A stretch of 53,570 nucleotides of DNA from Oceaniglobus roseus (GTDB lineage Bacteria > Pseudomonadota > Alphaproteobacteria > Rhodobacterales > Rhodobacteraceae). Positions within the stretch are counted from its first letter, which is position 1; each line of letters opens with the position of its first letter. The notes under the pieces were generated by a model. That model saw only the letters and a program-made list of their open reading frames with translations, searched no databases and was not told the DNA's origin. The stretch spans positions 1-53,570 of the forward strand of contig NZ_PNOS01000035.1 of the NCBI RefSeq assembly GCF_002869745.1, read 5' to 3'. Of this stretch, positions 45,425-53,570 are shown one piece after another. A program made the translations under genes and the position numbers.

Positions 45425-46797
45425 AGGATCGGCGCCCCGAGCCGGAACACTCCCTCGACCAGGCGCCGCCAGAGCCGCGAGGGCACGGTGCCGGTGCGGC
45501 AGCGGGATTCGAACCGCCCGAACCAGTCGGCGACCCAGGCCACGTCGGCGGCGCCGTAGAGGAACAGCATCATCTCGAAATTCAGCAGCATGCTGCGGAC
45601 GTCGAAGTTCGCCGAGCCGACGCAGGCCATGTCGTCGATCACGCAGGCCTTGGCGTGGATCATTCCGCCCTCGTAGCGCAGGATCGTGCAGCCGACCGCC
45701 CCGAGGCCGCGGAGGTATCCGCCCCGGGCCAGGTCGGCGATCCGCTGGTTCGACCTGGCGGGCACCAGGATCCTGACGTCGACGCCGCCGCGGGCCGCCG
45801 TGGACAGGGCGTGTTCCAGGTGCTCGGTGGGGAGGAAATAGGGTGTGACGATCCAGATCCGCCGCCGCGCCGAGTAGATCGCCGAGGCCAGGCCGTCGTG
45901 CAGCGGGTCGTCCTTCAGGTCGGGCCCAGAGGGGACAAGCTGCACCTTGCTGTCGCCCGCGCGCGCCGTTCCGACCACCGTCGGCTCCGCCTCCTTTCCG
46001 CCGGTCGTGGCCCAGTCCGAGCGGAACACATCGGCAAAGCCCTGCACCGCGGGACCCTCGAGGACGAAGGACAGGTCGCTCCACCGTCCGCCCTCGGCGT
46101 CGGGGCCAAGGTATTCCGCCCCGATGTTGCGCCCGCCCGACAGCACCCGCATGCCGTCGGCGAGGATCATCTTGCGGTGGTTGCGCAGGTTCAGGTGGCC
46201 GCGGTTCGGCCGCTGCACCAATGGAGAGAAATCGCGCACCTCGCCGCCCGCGGCGCGCAGGGCCGAGAGCTGCCGCGCGGGGCGCAGGAAGCCGCCCAGC
46301 CGGTCGATGATGAGGCGGACCCGGACGCCCGCCCGCGCCTTCTCGGTCAGCGCCTCGACGAAGGCGCGGCCCACGGCATCGTCGGCGATGAGGTAGAAGG
46401 TGACGTCCAGCGTCTTGGTCGCGCTGCCGACGATCTCCAGCACCTCGCGCCAGCAGTCCTGCCCGTCCTCGCAGAGGCGCAGGGCGTTTCCGCCGGTCGC
46501 CGGGGGCATGCCGTAGCCGATGAAGAGGTTCTCGAGATCCGTGCGCCCCGTCGCCTCTTCCGGCACCTCGGCCTCGGCCCCGGCGTCGCGGAAGGCGATG
46601 GGCACGAAGCCCGAGCCGCGCTTGCGGAAGCCGAGGGCGAGGAAGACCGGAATGGCGAGGTAGGGCGCCAGCAGGATGAACATCAGCCAGGCCGCCGTCG
46701 ACTGCGGCGTGCGGCGCTGTTGCAGCACCATGACGGCCGCCATCAGGGTGATCGCCACGCCGATGACGACGGCGATATGGGTTTCGAAAAGGAACAT
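45421..46797 (-). CDS. cardiolipin synthase-like phospholipase D protein
   Basis: 458 residues from ATG 46797 (GGAGG 11 nt upstream). Two N-terminal membrane segments (FETHIAVVIGVAITLMAAVM, AWLMFILLAPYLAIPVFLAL) then two PLD repeats with HKD-type motifs: HLNLRNHRKMILADG ... SGGRN (Asn/His-x-Lys) and MIHAKACVIDD ... GSANFD. ClsA architecture, which condenses phosphatidylglycerol to cardiolipin at the inner membrane. The nuclease-family gene is translationally coupled downstream. Confidence 0.9.
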   Translation of the reverse strand: MFLFETHIAVVIGVAITLMAAVMVLQQRRTPQSTAAWLMFILLAPYLAIPVFLALGFRKRGSGFVPIAFRDAGAEAEVPEEATGRTDLENLFIGYGMPPATGGNALRLCEDGQDCWREVLEIVGSATKTLDVTFYLIADDAVGRAFVEALTEKARAGVRVRLIIDRLGGFLRPARQLSALRAAGGEVRDFSPLVQRPNRGHLNLRNHRKMILADGMRVLSGGRNIGAEYLGPDAEGGRWSDLSFVLEGPAVQGFADVFRSDWATTGGKEAEPTVVGTARAGDSKVQLVPSGPDLKDDPLHDGLASAIYSARRRIWIVTPYFLPTEHLEHALSTAARGGVDVRILVPARSNQRIADLARGGYLRGLGAVGCTILRYEGGMIHAKACVIDDMACVGSANFDVRSMLLNFEMMLFLYGAADVAWVADWFGRFESRCRTGTVPSRLWRRLVEGVFRLGAPIL

Positions 46798-46839
46798 CAG
46801 TGCATTATCCTCCGCCCGGACCTTAGCCTGCACCGGGTG

Positions 46840-46864
46840 GGTCGGCCATACGGCTCGGCCGACC
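46840..46864 (-). terminator. hairpin downstream of the ABC-like gene
   Basis: Arms GGTCGGCC and GGCCGACC (8 bp) around nine bases, about 70 bases past the stop of the ABC-like gene and just before the cardiolipin-synthase-like start. Same arms as the hairpin at 33455-33482, suggesting a recurrent terminator-type stem of this genome. Confidence 0.45.
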
Positions 46865-46933
46865 GGGGCGGGGATTCTCGCGACGGCCCCCGTCCCTGCC
46901 GGTGCCGCAGGGGGGCCAACGCGTCGGACGGCG

Positions 46934-49900
46934 TCAGGTTTCCGCCCGCTCCGCGGGACGTCGGGCGGCGTCGAACTCGGCGAAGTCCACGCCCCGCGCC
47001 GTCGCGTGGGCCCGCATCGCCCGCATCGCCTCGGTCGTGGTGGTCAGGTGGGTCGCAACCGTGCGCAGCAGCAGCGTCGCCACCTGCGCGTCGTGCTCGA
47101 TCACCGACAGAAGCTCGGTCGCGCCGATCCGCAGGAACAGGCAGTCCTCGGTGGCGATCATGTCCAGGAGCCGCCCCTGGTTCTGGATCACCCCGAGGTC
47201 GCCGATCAGCCGCCCCGGGATCACGTCGGTGATCTTCAGCGGATCGCCCGAGGCCGCGGGCCAGTAGAGCGCGGCCAGACCCTTGACGCAGAGGTAGGCC
47301 GCGTCGGGTTCGTCGCCGGTGCGGAAGATCACCTGCCCCGCCCGGGCCCTGTACCAGCTGGCGGAGAAGGCCAGCAGCCGCTGCTGGCGCGTGTCGAGCC
47401 CGCCGAACAGGTCGGTCTGCGCGATGATGCCGAGCTTGCGGTTCAGGTCCTTGCGCGCCGTTTCGTCGGCTTCCGCGTCCTCGGTTTCGCCGCCGCCGAT
47501 CCGGCCGTCGACGATCTCGATGAACTGGTCGTAGCTTTCGGGGGTCTCGATCCGGGATTCGATGAAGATCAGCGTGGTGTCCGGCATGATCGCCCCGATC
47601 CGCTCGCGCATCGCGCGGCGCTCGACCCGGTCGTGGCTGGCCAGCGCGTTGGCGAGGATCAGGATGTCGGGCTTCTTGATCCCGGCACGGCTGAACGCGA
47701 TGCGCTCGCGCAGGTCCGCGGTCAGGTTCACGCCCCCCGGCGCCGTGGTGACGTCGTAGACCGTGTGCGCGAGGGCGCGGCGCAGGCCGTTTTCGCCCAG
47801 CACCTCGACGACGACATCTTCCACCCGCTTCTCCTGCGCGCCCGCGAAGTTCGAGATGCGCCCGAAGATCGCGTTTCCGAGCACGCTCTTCACCGCGAAA
47901 TAGCGGCTCTCGTCAATCGGCACGAAGAGCCCGCCGAGCTGGTCGAGGATCTGCGCCGCGCTCGACCGTCGCAGCTCCAGCACCCGCGCCTTCAGGGCGT
48001 CGGTGAAGGCGGGGCCGAACTGTTCGGACGAGAAGGCGAAGGGCACCGTCAGCATCAGCGCGAAATCCTCGCCCGGCACCCCCGCCTCCCCGGCCTCCCG
48101 CCAGCGCGCGGCGATGTCGGCGAGGCGCAGGTACAGGTCCTCGTCGATGTTCAGCCGCCGGAACAGGGGATGGCCGGTGCCGTCCTTGCCGAAGGTCGAG
48201 ACCAGCCCTTCGATCAGGCCGGCCGACATCTCGGCCAGCGGGGCGGTCATGCCCGCGTCGCGCAGCACCTTGAGGAAGTTCTGCTCGGCCGCGAGGCTCA
48301 GCTGGGTCAGGGGCGCGCCCGGCAGGGCATAGAGCAGGTTGCTGCCAAGCGGCGAGACCGGGTTGTAGCGGTCGGGATGATAGCGGAACACGATATCGTC
48401 GAGCCCGCGTTCCTTCAGCCGCTCGGCGATCACCGGGCGCAGGCGCACGATCTCGGCCTCGAGGCCGGGGTGGGTTCCGGGCACCAGCCGGCCGCGCAGG
48501 GCCATGCGGACGATGGCGTCGTCGATGCCGATGGCCTCGATCAGCTGGAACCACCAGTCGTGGATCTCGTCGGCCGAACCGAAGCCCGCCGGGGCCGGGT
48601 CGATCCAGTCGATCTCCAGCGGATCGGTGCTGTTGCCGGTGCGCCAGGCCTCGTCGCGCCAGCGCAGCACCTCGGGCGGGGTCTCGGGCCCGAGGACGGG
48701 GCCGTGCATGAAGGGCAGCAGCAGGTTGTTGCCGAGCGTGCCGCTGAAAATGTGCGGCTTGGAATGGGCATAGCCGATGCGGTTCGCCACCACCGCCTGG
48801 TGCAGCTCGTTCAGCGCATGGCCCGCGATCCTGACCGTGCCGTGCTGCGGGATCACCTCGCGCGTCAGCACGTCGGCGAAGGCCAGCGCCGCCGTCTCGT
48901 GCGCCGCCTGCACCGCGACATGGGCGCCCTTCGGGATCGTCAGGCTGATGTCGTCCAGCACCACGTGCCCGTCCTCGTCCCGCACCGTGACGTTCGACAG
49001 CTCGATGTCGCCGTCGAGCCGCGGCAGCGTCTCCGGCATCCCCTCGAACAGGGCGTCGTCCACCAGCGTGCGGGGGGCGAAGCGCTCGGTCACGATCTCC
49101 CACCTGAGCGACATGTCCTGGGTCTGGTTGTAGTAGTCCAGAAGCTCCTTCCACGGCGCCGAGAGATCCTTGTAGGCGGCCAGCGCGGCGACGAGGGCGC
49201 CGACGGTGATCTGGCCGCGGATGGCGAGGTAGCCGCCGACGAGGTAGAAGAAGAAGGGGGTCAGTTGGTTGATGAAGTTGTTCAGGAACTTCATGAAGAA
49301 CTTCTTCTGGTAGATCTCGAACCGGATCCCGAACAGCGTCCCGAGCCGGGCCGAGAACAGCGCCAGCCGATAGCGCGAGCCGCCGTTGGTGCGGATGTCG
49401 CTGACGCCCTGCGCCGTCTCGCCGATGTCCGCGGCCAGCTTCCGGGTCTCCTGGATCCGGGCCTTGTTCAGCTGGTTGATCTGGCGTTGAAGCCGCGGGA
49501 TCAGCCAGGCCTGGAGCGGGATCAGCGCGACCGAGGCGAGGCCGAACCAGAAGCTCTGCGCGAAGAGGAAGACGAGGATCGTCGCCATCTGCCCCGCCTG
49601 GAACACGGGCTGGGACAGCATGTCGCCCATCAGCCCGCCCATCGGCTCGGCCTCGGACGTGATCATCGCCGTCAGCTCTCCCTGGCTTGCCGTGCGGAAG
49701 AAGGGCCGCGGGAAGCGTGCCATGCGGGTCAGGAGCTGATAGCGGAAGCGGCGCAGCAGGCGTTCGGCGAGGATGCCCTTCATCGTGTTGATGCGCATCT
49801 TCAGAAGCCCGCTGCCGAGCACCGCCAGCAGGAAGCCGAAGCAGAGCAGCATCAGGTACTGCGTCTGGCTGAAGCTCACTCCGAGCAGCGTCACCGGTTC

Positions 49901-50050
49901 TCCGGTGCCGCCGATCGCGTCGTTGATGATCCGCTTGGGCAGTTCCAGCGAGATGTAGAGGACCGGGAAGGTCAGCAGCGTGACCGCGAGCAGGATCAGC
50001 TGGTTGCGCCTGGAATACTTCCAGATGAATCCGAACAGGCTCTTTTCCAT
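46934..50050 (-). CDS. ABC-exporter-like protein with decayed ATPase motifs and a cyclic-nucleotide-binding domain
   Basis: 1038 residues. Residues 1-310 are an ABC-exporter membrane domain (six segments; FFRTASQGELTAMITSE as in ABCB-type proteins). The nucleotide-binding domain starts at about 348 (IELSNVTVRDEDGHVVLDDI) but Walker A is AVQAAHETAA (about 379-388), the Q-loop Gln is lost (YAHSKPHIFSGTLGNNL), about 335 residues are inserted at 440-775, the signature is LTADLRERIAFSRA, Walker B is DILILANALASHD, and the switch His is Ser (IFIESRIET). Residues about 877-1000 are a cNMP-binding domain (GQVIFRTGDEPDAAYLCVKG). The frame is intact, so the decay is old and the protein is maintained. 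Confidence 0.9.
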   Translation of the reverse strand: MEKSLFGFIWKYSRRNQLILLAVTLLTFPVLYISLELPKRIINDAIGGTGEPVTLLGVSFSQTQYLMLLCFGFLLAVLGSGLLKMRINTMKGILAERLLRRFRYQLLTRMARFPRPFFRTASQGELTAMITSEAEPMGGLMGDMLSQPVFQAGQMATILVFLFAQSFWFGLASVALIPLQAWLIPRLQRQINQLNKARIQETRKLAADIGETAQGVSDIRTNGGSRYRLALFSARLGTLFGIRFEIYQKKFFMKFLNNFINQLTPFFFYLVGGYLAIRGQITVGALVAALAAYKDLSAPWKELLDYYNQTQDMSLRWEIVTERFAPRTLVDDALFEGMPETLPRLDGDIELSNVTVRDEDGHVVLDDISLTIPKGAHVAVQAAHETAALAFADVLTREVIPQHGTVRIAGHALNELHQAVVANRIGYAHSKPHIFSGTLGNNLLLPFMHGPVLGPETPPEVLRWRDEAWRTGNSTDPLEIDWIDPAPAGFGSADEIHDWWFQLIEAIGIDDAIVRMALRGRLVPGTHPGLEAEIVRLRPVIAERLKERGLDDIVFRYHPDRYNPVSPLGSNLLYALPGAPLTQLSLAAEQNFLKVLRDAGMTAPLAEMSAGLIEGLVSTFGKDGTGHPLFRRLNIDEDLYLRLADIAARWREAGEAGVPGEDFALMLTVPFAFSSEQFGPAFTDALKARVLELRRSSAAQILDQLGGLFVPIDESRYFAVKSVLGNAIFGRISNFAGAQEKRVEDVVVEVLGENGLRRALAHTVYDVTTAPGGVNLTADLRERIAFSRAGIKKPDILILANALASHDRVERRAMRERIGAIMPDTTLIFIESRIETPESYDQFIEIVDGRIGGGETEDAEADETARKDLNRKLGIIAQTDLFGGLDTRQQRLLAFSASWYRARAGQVIFRTGDEPDAAYLCVKGLAALYWPAASGDPLKITDVIPGRLIGDLGVIQNQGRLLDMIATEDCLFLRIGATELLSVIEHDAQVATLLLRTVATHLTTTTEAMRAMRAHATARGVDFAEFDAARRPAERAET

Positions 50051-50155
50051 GGCCGACGCTCCGGTGGCGGGTGCGTCCTTTCACACCGCGACGGCATCAG
50101 GCCCGGAAATCCCGGCGCTTGCAACTCTGCTGTTCGGAGGGGGAGGCGCCGCCGT

Positions 50156-50356
50156 TCAGGCCGCGGGCCGTGCGTCGAATCCCTTGGCGCGGATGGCGGA
50201 CAGGATGTCATCGGCCGAGGCCGTGCCCTCCACCGTCACGTCCTTCGATGTCAGGTCGACGGTCACTTCGGCGCCGGGGTCGACCTTCTCCACGGCGGCT
50301 TCGATGGAGGCCTTGCAGTGGTTGCAGGTCATGTCGGGGACGGTCAGGCGGATCAT
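50156..50356 (-). CDS. copper chaperone, heavy-metal-associated domain (CopZ-like)
   Basis: 66 residues from ATG 50356 (GGAG 5 nt upstream). HMA fold start MIRLTVPDMTCNHCKASIEA with the CxxC metal site (C-N-H-C; the His inside is seen in CopZ relatives). Likely carries Cu(I) to CopA. Divergent from copA; its own promoter carries a perfect palindrome (see 50384-50414). Confidence 0.92.
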   Translation of the reverse strand: MIRLTVPDMTCNHCKASIEAAVEKVDPGAEVTVDLTSKDVTVEGTASADDILSAIRAKGFDARPAA

Positions 50357-50383
50357 GTCGGCTCCTTTCGGGCTTGCCTCGTG

Positions 50384-50414
50384 CACATGGTCGGTTCCAG
50401 CGCTGGAACGTCAA
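50384..50414 (-). promoter_or_regulatory. CueR-type promoter/operator of the copZ-like gene
   Basis: On the minus strand: TTGACG (50414-50409), 19-base spacer, CATGTG (50389-50384). The spacer contains the perfect palindrome GTTCCAGCGCTGGAAC (50394-50409). A 19-bp spacer with a dyad between -35 and -10 is the hallmark of MerR/CueR-activated promoters. Confidence 0.75.
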
Positions 50415-50440
50415 GGCCGCAGATAACATCTTTCCCGGCC

Positions 50441-50471
50441 TTGACCTTCCAGTGACTGGAGACCCCATATC
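50441..50471 (+). promoter_or_regulatory. CueR-type promoter/operator of copA
   Basis: TTGACC, 19-base spacer, CATATC. The spacer starts with TTCCAGTGACTGGAGACC, close to the CueR consensus dyad (CCTTCC...GGAAGG, family knowledge). It is 28 bases before the copA ATG, the expected leader length. Confidence 0.8.
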
Positions 50472-50498
50472 CTGTCCGAAGCAGAACCGGAGGACGAG

Positions 50499-52991
50499 AT
50501 GAGCCGCACCCTGACTGTCGGAATCACGGGCATGTCCTGCGCCTCCTGCGCCGGACGGGCCGAACGCGCCATCGCCGCCGTGCCGGGGGTGCGGGAGGCA
50601 TCGGTGAACCTCGCGCAGGAAAGCGCGCGGGTGGTGGTCGAAGGCGCCACCGCTGCGCAGATCGCCGCCGCGCTCGAGACGGCGGGTTATCCGGCGGAGT
50701 CGCGCCGTGCGCGGCTTAAGGTGGGGGAGATGTCCTGCGCCTCCTGCTCGGGGCGGGTCGAGCGGGTGCTTGCCGCGCAGGACGGCGTGCTGTCGGCCAC
50801 GGTGAACCTCGCCAGCGAGGAGGCCACCGTCATCTACCTGCCCGGCACCGTCACCCCCGAAGCCCTCGCCGCCGCCGTGACCGAGGCGGGTTATCCCACC
50901 TCGCCCGAAACCCCCGATGCGCCGCCGATGGAGAACCGCAAGGCGGAAGAGGCGCGCCACCTCGCCCGCCAGACCGCCATCGCCGCGGCGCTGACCCTGC
51001 CGGTCTTCCTGATGGAGATGGGCGGCCATTTCATCCCCGGCGTCGCCCATGCCATCGACGCCGGCATCGGCCGGCAGACCGCCTGGGCGATCCAGTTCGT
51101 GCTGACGACGCTGGTCCTCGCCTGGCCCGGCCGACAGTTCTATGCCATCGGCATCCCCGCGCTCCTGAAGGGCGCGCCGGAGATGAACGCGCTGGTGGCC
51201 CTCGGCACCCTCGCCGCCTGGGGATATTCCACCGTCGCCCTGTTCCTGCCGACGCTGCTGCCCGAGGGCACCCGCACCGTCTATTTCGAGGCGGCGGCGG
51301 TGATCGTCACGCTGATCCTGCTCGGCCGCTGGCTGGAGGCCCGCGCCAAGGGCCAGACCGGCGCCGCGATCCGCGCGCTGGTCTCGCTTGCGCCGAAGAC
51401 GGCGCGGGTCGAACGGGACGGCGCGACCGTCGAGATTCCCACGGCCGAGATCCGGCGCGGCGATACCGTGATGCTGCGCCCGGGCGAGCGGGTGGCGGTG
51501 GATGGCGTGGTGCTGTCCGGCCGCTCCTTCGTGGACGAGAGCATGATCACCGGCGAACCCGTCCCGGTGGCGAAGGAGGAAGGCGCGCGCGTCGTCGGCG
51601 GCACGGTCAACGGCACCGGGGCGCTGCGCCTCCTCGCGACGGCGGTCGGCGCCGACACCGTGCTGTCGGGGATCGTGCGGATGGTGCAGGAGGCGCAGGG
51701 CGCGAAGCTGCCGATCCAGGCGCTGGCCGACCGGGTGGTGCGATGGTTCGTGCCCGGCGTCCTGGCGCTGGCGGTCCTCACCGTGCTCGCCTGGCTGGTC
51801 TTCGGGCCCGCCCCGGCGCTGACCTTCGCCCTGGTGGCCGGCGTCTCGGTCCTGATCGTCGCCTGCCCCTGCGCCATGGGGCTCGCCACGCCGGTCAGCG
51901 TCATGGTCGGCACCGGCCGCGCCGCCGAGCTCGGCGTGCTGTTCCGCAAGGGCGACGCGCTGCAAAGCCTCTCGGGCGCCGACGTCATTGCCTTCGACAA
52001 GACCGGCACCCTGACCGAGGGCCGCCCCGAGCTGACCGACGTGATCCTTGCCGAGGGGCAGGACGAGGCGCAGGTGCTGGCCCGGATCGCTGCCGTCGAG
52101 GCCGATTCCGAACACCCTCTGGCCGCCGCGCTCCTGCGCGCGACCGGCGCGCGGGGCATCGCACCGCTGACGGCGGAGGACGTCGAGGTTCTGGTGGGCC
52201 GCGGCGTGAAGGGCCGCGTCGCCGGGGCGCAGGTGCTGGTCGGCAACGCGGCACTGCTGGAGGGCGAAGGGATCGACACCGCGGCGCTGAAGGACCGGGC
52301 CGCCGTGCTGTCGCGCCGGGGACGCACACCGGTCTTCGTCGGTCTGGACGGGGCCGCCGTCGCCGTTCTGGGCATCGCCGACCGGCCCAAGGCGACCTCG
52401 GCCGCCACCGTCGCGGCGTTGCACGCCATGGGCCTCAGGGTGGCGATGGTGACCGGCGACACGGCCGCCACCGCCCGCGCCATCGCTGCAGACCTCGGGA
52501 TCGACGACGTGGTGGCCGACGTGCTGCCCGGCGGCAAGGTCGCGGCGCTCGACGCGCTGCGGCGCGACGGCGAGACGCTGGTCTTCGTCGGCGACGGCAT
52601 CAACGACGCCCCTGCCCTGGCCGCGGCGGACATCGGCATCGCGGTCGGCACCGGCACCGATGTCGCGATCGAGACGGCGGACGTGGTGCTGATGTCGGGC
52701 GACCTCTCCGGGGTCACGCGCGCCATCGGGATCAGCCGGGCGACGCTGAGGAACATCCGCCAGAACCTGTTCTGGGCCTTCGCCTACAACACGGCGCTGA
52801 TACCCGTGGCCGCCGGCGTGCTCTGGCCCGTCACCGGCACGCTGCTGTCGCCGATGCTGGCCGCGGGCGCCATGGCGCTGTCGAGCGTCTTCGTCCTGTC
52901 CAACGCCCTGCGCCTCCGCTGGGCGGGGGCCAGGCCGGGCGACGGCGGCACGGGGTCCGCGGCAACGATCAACGAAAGGCAACCCGCATGA
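50499..52991 (+). CDS. copA: Cu(I)-exporting P1B-type ATPase (CopA)
   Basis: 830 residues. Two N-terminal HMA domains, each with CASC (C14/C17 and again in [10 protein letters not shown]). P1B core: MITGEP actuator loop ([10 protein letters not shown]), the membrane metal site CPC in [13 protein letters not shown], phosphorylation motif [11 protein letters not shown] motif SEHPLAAAL, nucleotide domain end [14 protein letters not shown] and [10 protein letters not shown]. Inner-membrane Cu(I) efflux pump. GGAGG-type site (CGGAGGACGAG) before the ATG. Overlaps the cueR start by 4 bases, so pump and regulator are cotranscribed. Confidence 0.97.
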   Translation: MSRTLTVGITGMSCASCAGRAERAIAAVPGVREASVNLAQESARVVVEGATAAQIAAALETAGYPAESRRARLKVGEMSCASCSGRVERVLAAQDGVLSATVNLASEEATVIYLPGTVTPEALAAAVTEAGYPTSPETPDAPPMENRKAEEARHLARQTAIAAALTLPVFLMEMGGHFIPGVAHAIDAGIGRQTAWAIQFVLTTLVLAWPGRQFYAIGIPALLKGAPEMNALVALGTLAAWGYSTVALFLPTLLPEGTRTVYFEAAAVIVTLILLGRWLEARAKGQTGAAIRALVSLAPKTARVERDGATVEIPTAEIRRGDTVMLRPGERVAVDGVVLSGRSFVDESMITGEPVPVAKEEGARVVGGTVNGTGALRLLATAVGADTVLSGIVRMVQEAQGAKLPIQALADRVVRWFVPGVLALAVLTVLAWLVFGPAPALTFALVAGVSVLIVACPCAMGLATPVSVMVGTGRAAELGVLFRKGDALQSLSGADVIAFDKTGTLTEGRPELTDVILAEGQDEAQVLARIAAVEADSEHPLAAALLRATGARGIAPLTAEDVEVLVGRGVKGRVAGAQVLVGNAALLEGEGIDTAALKDRAAVLSRRGRTPVFVGLDGAAVAVLGIADRPKATSAATVAALHAMGLRVAMVTGDTAATARAIAADLGIDDVVADVLPGGKVAALDALRRDGETLVFVGDGINDAPALAAADIGIAVGTGTDVAIETADVVLMSGDLSGVTRAIGISRATLRNIRQNLFWAFAYNTALIPVAAGVLWPVTGTLLSPMLAAGAMALSSVFVLSNALRLRWAGARPGDGGTGSAATINERQPA

Positions 52992-53389
52992 ACATCAAGG
53001 ACGCCGCCGACCGCTCCGGCCTGCCGCCGAAGACGATCCGCTACTACGAGGACATCGGCCTGATCCGCCCCGCGCGGGGCGACAACGGCTATCGCAGCTT
53101 CAGCGCGGCGGACCTGCACAAGCTGACCTTCCTCGGCCGCGCCCGCGCGCTCGGCTTCAGCATCGAGGACTGCCGCACCCTGCTGGCGCTGTGGGAGGAC
53201 AAGGACCGCGCCTCGGGCGACGTGAAACGGATCGCCCGCGAGCACCTGTCCGAGGTGGAGGCAAAGATCGCCGCGCTGGAAACCATGCGCGGCACCCTCG
53301 CCCACCTCGTCGACGCCTGCGCGGGCGACGACCGGCCCGACTGCCCGATCCTCGCGGATCTTGCGCCGCGCCCGGAGAGGAGATTGTGA
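52988..53389 (+). CDS. cueR: MerR-family copper-responsive regulator (CueR)
   Basis: 133 residues. MerR helix-turn-helix [20 protein letters not shown] then [18 protein letters not shown], dimerisation coiled coil, and the metal loop CAGDDRPDC: two cysteines seven residues apart, the CueR Cu(I) ligands. ATG overlaps the copA stop. Expected to activate the two promoters at 50384-50471. Confidence 0.93.
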   Translation: MNIKDAADRSGLPPKTIRYYEDIGLIRPARGDNGYRSFSAADLHKLTFLGRARALGFSIEDCRTLLALWEDKDRASGDVKRIAREHLSEVEAKIAALETMRGTLAHLVDACAGDDRPDCPILADLAPRPERRL

Positions 53390-53466
53390 GGAGGGCCTTG
53401 CGACCGGCGTGACATGGAGGAAGTTGCGCCGGTCGGTCAGGATTTCCTGCCGTTCTTCCGGACGAC

Positions 53467-53500
53467 AAACCCCCCGACGGTTGAATCGTCGGGGGGTTTT
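53467..53500. terminator. strong bidirectional terminator
   Basis: AAAC + CCCCCGACG stem (53470-53479) paired with CGTCGGGGGG (53487-53496) around GTTGAAT, bounded by AAA on the left and TTTT on the right, so it has a U-run in both directions. It should end cueR transcription from the left and the rRNA operon from the right. Bases 53390-53466 show nothing else. Confidence 0.85.
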
Positions 53501-53539
53501 GTGTGTTTGTTTTGTTCAGAGAGGTATGGGTTGTTCGTT

Positions 53540-53570
53540 AGGTTTGGCGGTGACCTACTCTCCCACGTCT
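53540..53570 (-). rRNA. 5S rRNA, 3' end (partial)
   Basis: The minus strand reads AGACGTGGGAGAGTAGGTCA then CCGCCAAACCT, which matches the 3' end of Rhodobacterales 5S rRNA (recollection): helix IV/V strand plus the terminal stem. The rest of the rRNA operon lies beyond the window. Confidence 0.85.

Noticed and set aside
46676-50455. 1259-codon plus-strand frame opposite the ABC-like gene
   Set aside because: Longest frame locally but compositionally an antisense shadow (Arg/Gln/His/Asp-rich); the minus strand shows a real exporter domain and cNMP-binding domain.
50208-52982. 924-codon minus-strand frame opposite copA
   Set aside because: CopA on the plus strand has every P1B motif; the antisense frame is low-complexity.

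Overview
The window is GC-rich chromosomal DNA. The partial 5S rRNA 3' end at the right edge, the gene repertoire and the frequent GTG/TTG starts with ATGA/GTGA overlaps all point to an alphaproteobacterium, most likely Rhodobacterales (Rhodobacter/Paracoccus relatives). That assignment is inference from sequence style and remembered family sequences; no search was run.

Layout. 1-120: 5' end of an unknown minus-strand gene. 505-2463: parE. 2464-3880: an AT-rich, gene-poor patch with three tiny membrane-protein genes, two of them diverged copies of each other, and REP-like palindromes. 3879-6785: universal stress protein, cytochrome c lipoprotein, L,D-transpeptidase, zincin-like lipoprotein and a small DMT-type permease. 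6782-19645: a nine-gene minus-strand alginate-type exopolysaccharide operon (algD-alg8-alg44-algA-algG-unknown-algX-algK-algL), with a putative polysaccharide lyase lipoprotein divergent from it (19982-20899). 20905-26035: Liv-type branched-chain amino acid ABC transporter with a GNAT gene inserted, then tRNA-Gly(TCC). 26390-44569: a large catabolic island (BtpA-family protein, DeoR regulator, two SIS + PfkB pairs, two amidohydrolases, a complete dipeptide-type ABC transporter, two PuuE-like deacetylases, an Asp/Glu/hydantoin racemase and a leaderless binding protein). 44675-50050: a nuclease-family protein, a cardiolipin-synthase-like PLD protein, and a 1038-residue ABC-exporter-like protein whose ATPase motifs have all decayed and which ends in a cyclic-nucleotide-binding domain. 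50156-53389: copper resistance (CopZ-like chaperone, CopA, CueR) with two MerR-type operators. A bidirectional terminator and the end of an rRNA operon close the window.

The most striking point is the alginate operon. The polymer-building core (AlgD active-site Cys, Alg8 glycosyltransferase motifs, AlgA nucleotidyltransferase motif) looks intact. Nearly every modifying or controlling site I could compare from memory is missing: the c-di-GMP-binding Arg/Asp residues of Alg44, the His cluster of the AlgA isomerase half, the DPHD motif of AlgG, the Ser and His of AlgX, and the His and Tyr of AlgL. algE, algI, algJ and algF are absent from the window. This predicts an unmodified, polymannuronate-like polymer, or a different mannuronate-family polymer made by a machine whose accessory enzymes have become scaffolds.

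The second system is the catabolic island. It combines a fructosamine-type SIS deglycase/PfkB kinase logic (twice) with an allantoin/hydantoin-type ring-opening set, and appears to be controlled by a DeoR regulator. A 15-base element occurs in opposite orientations upstream of two of its operons.
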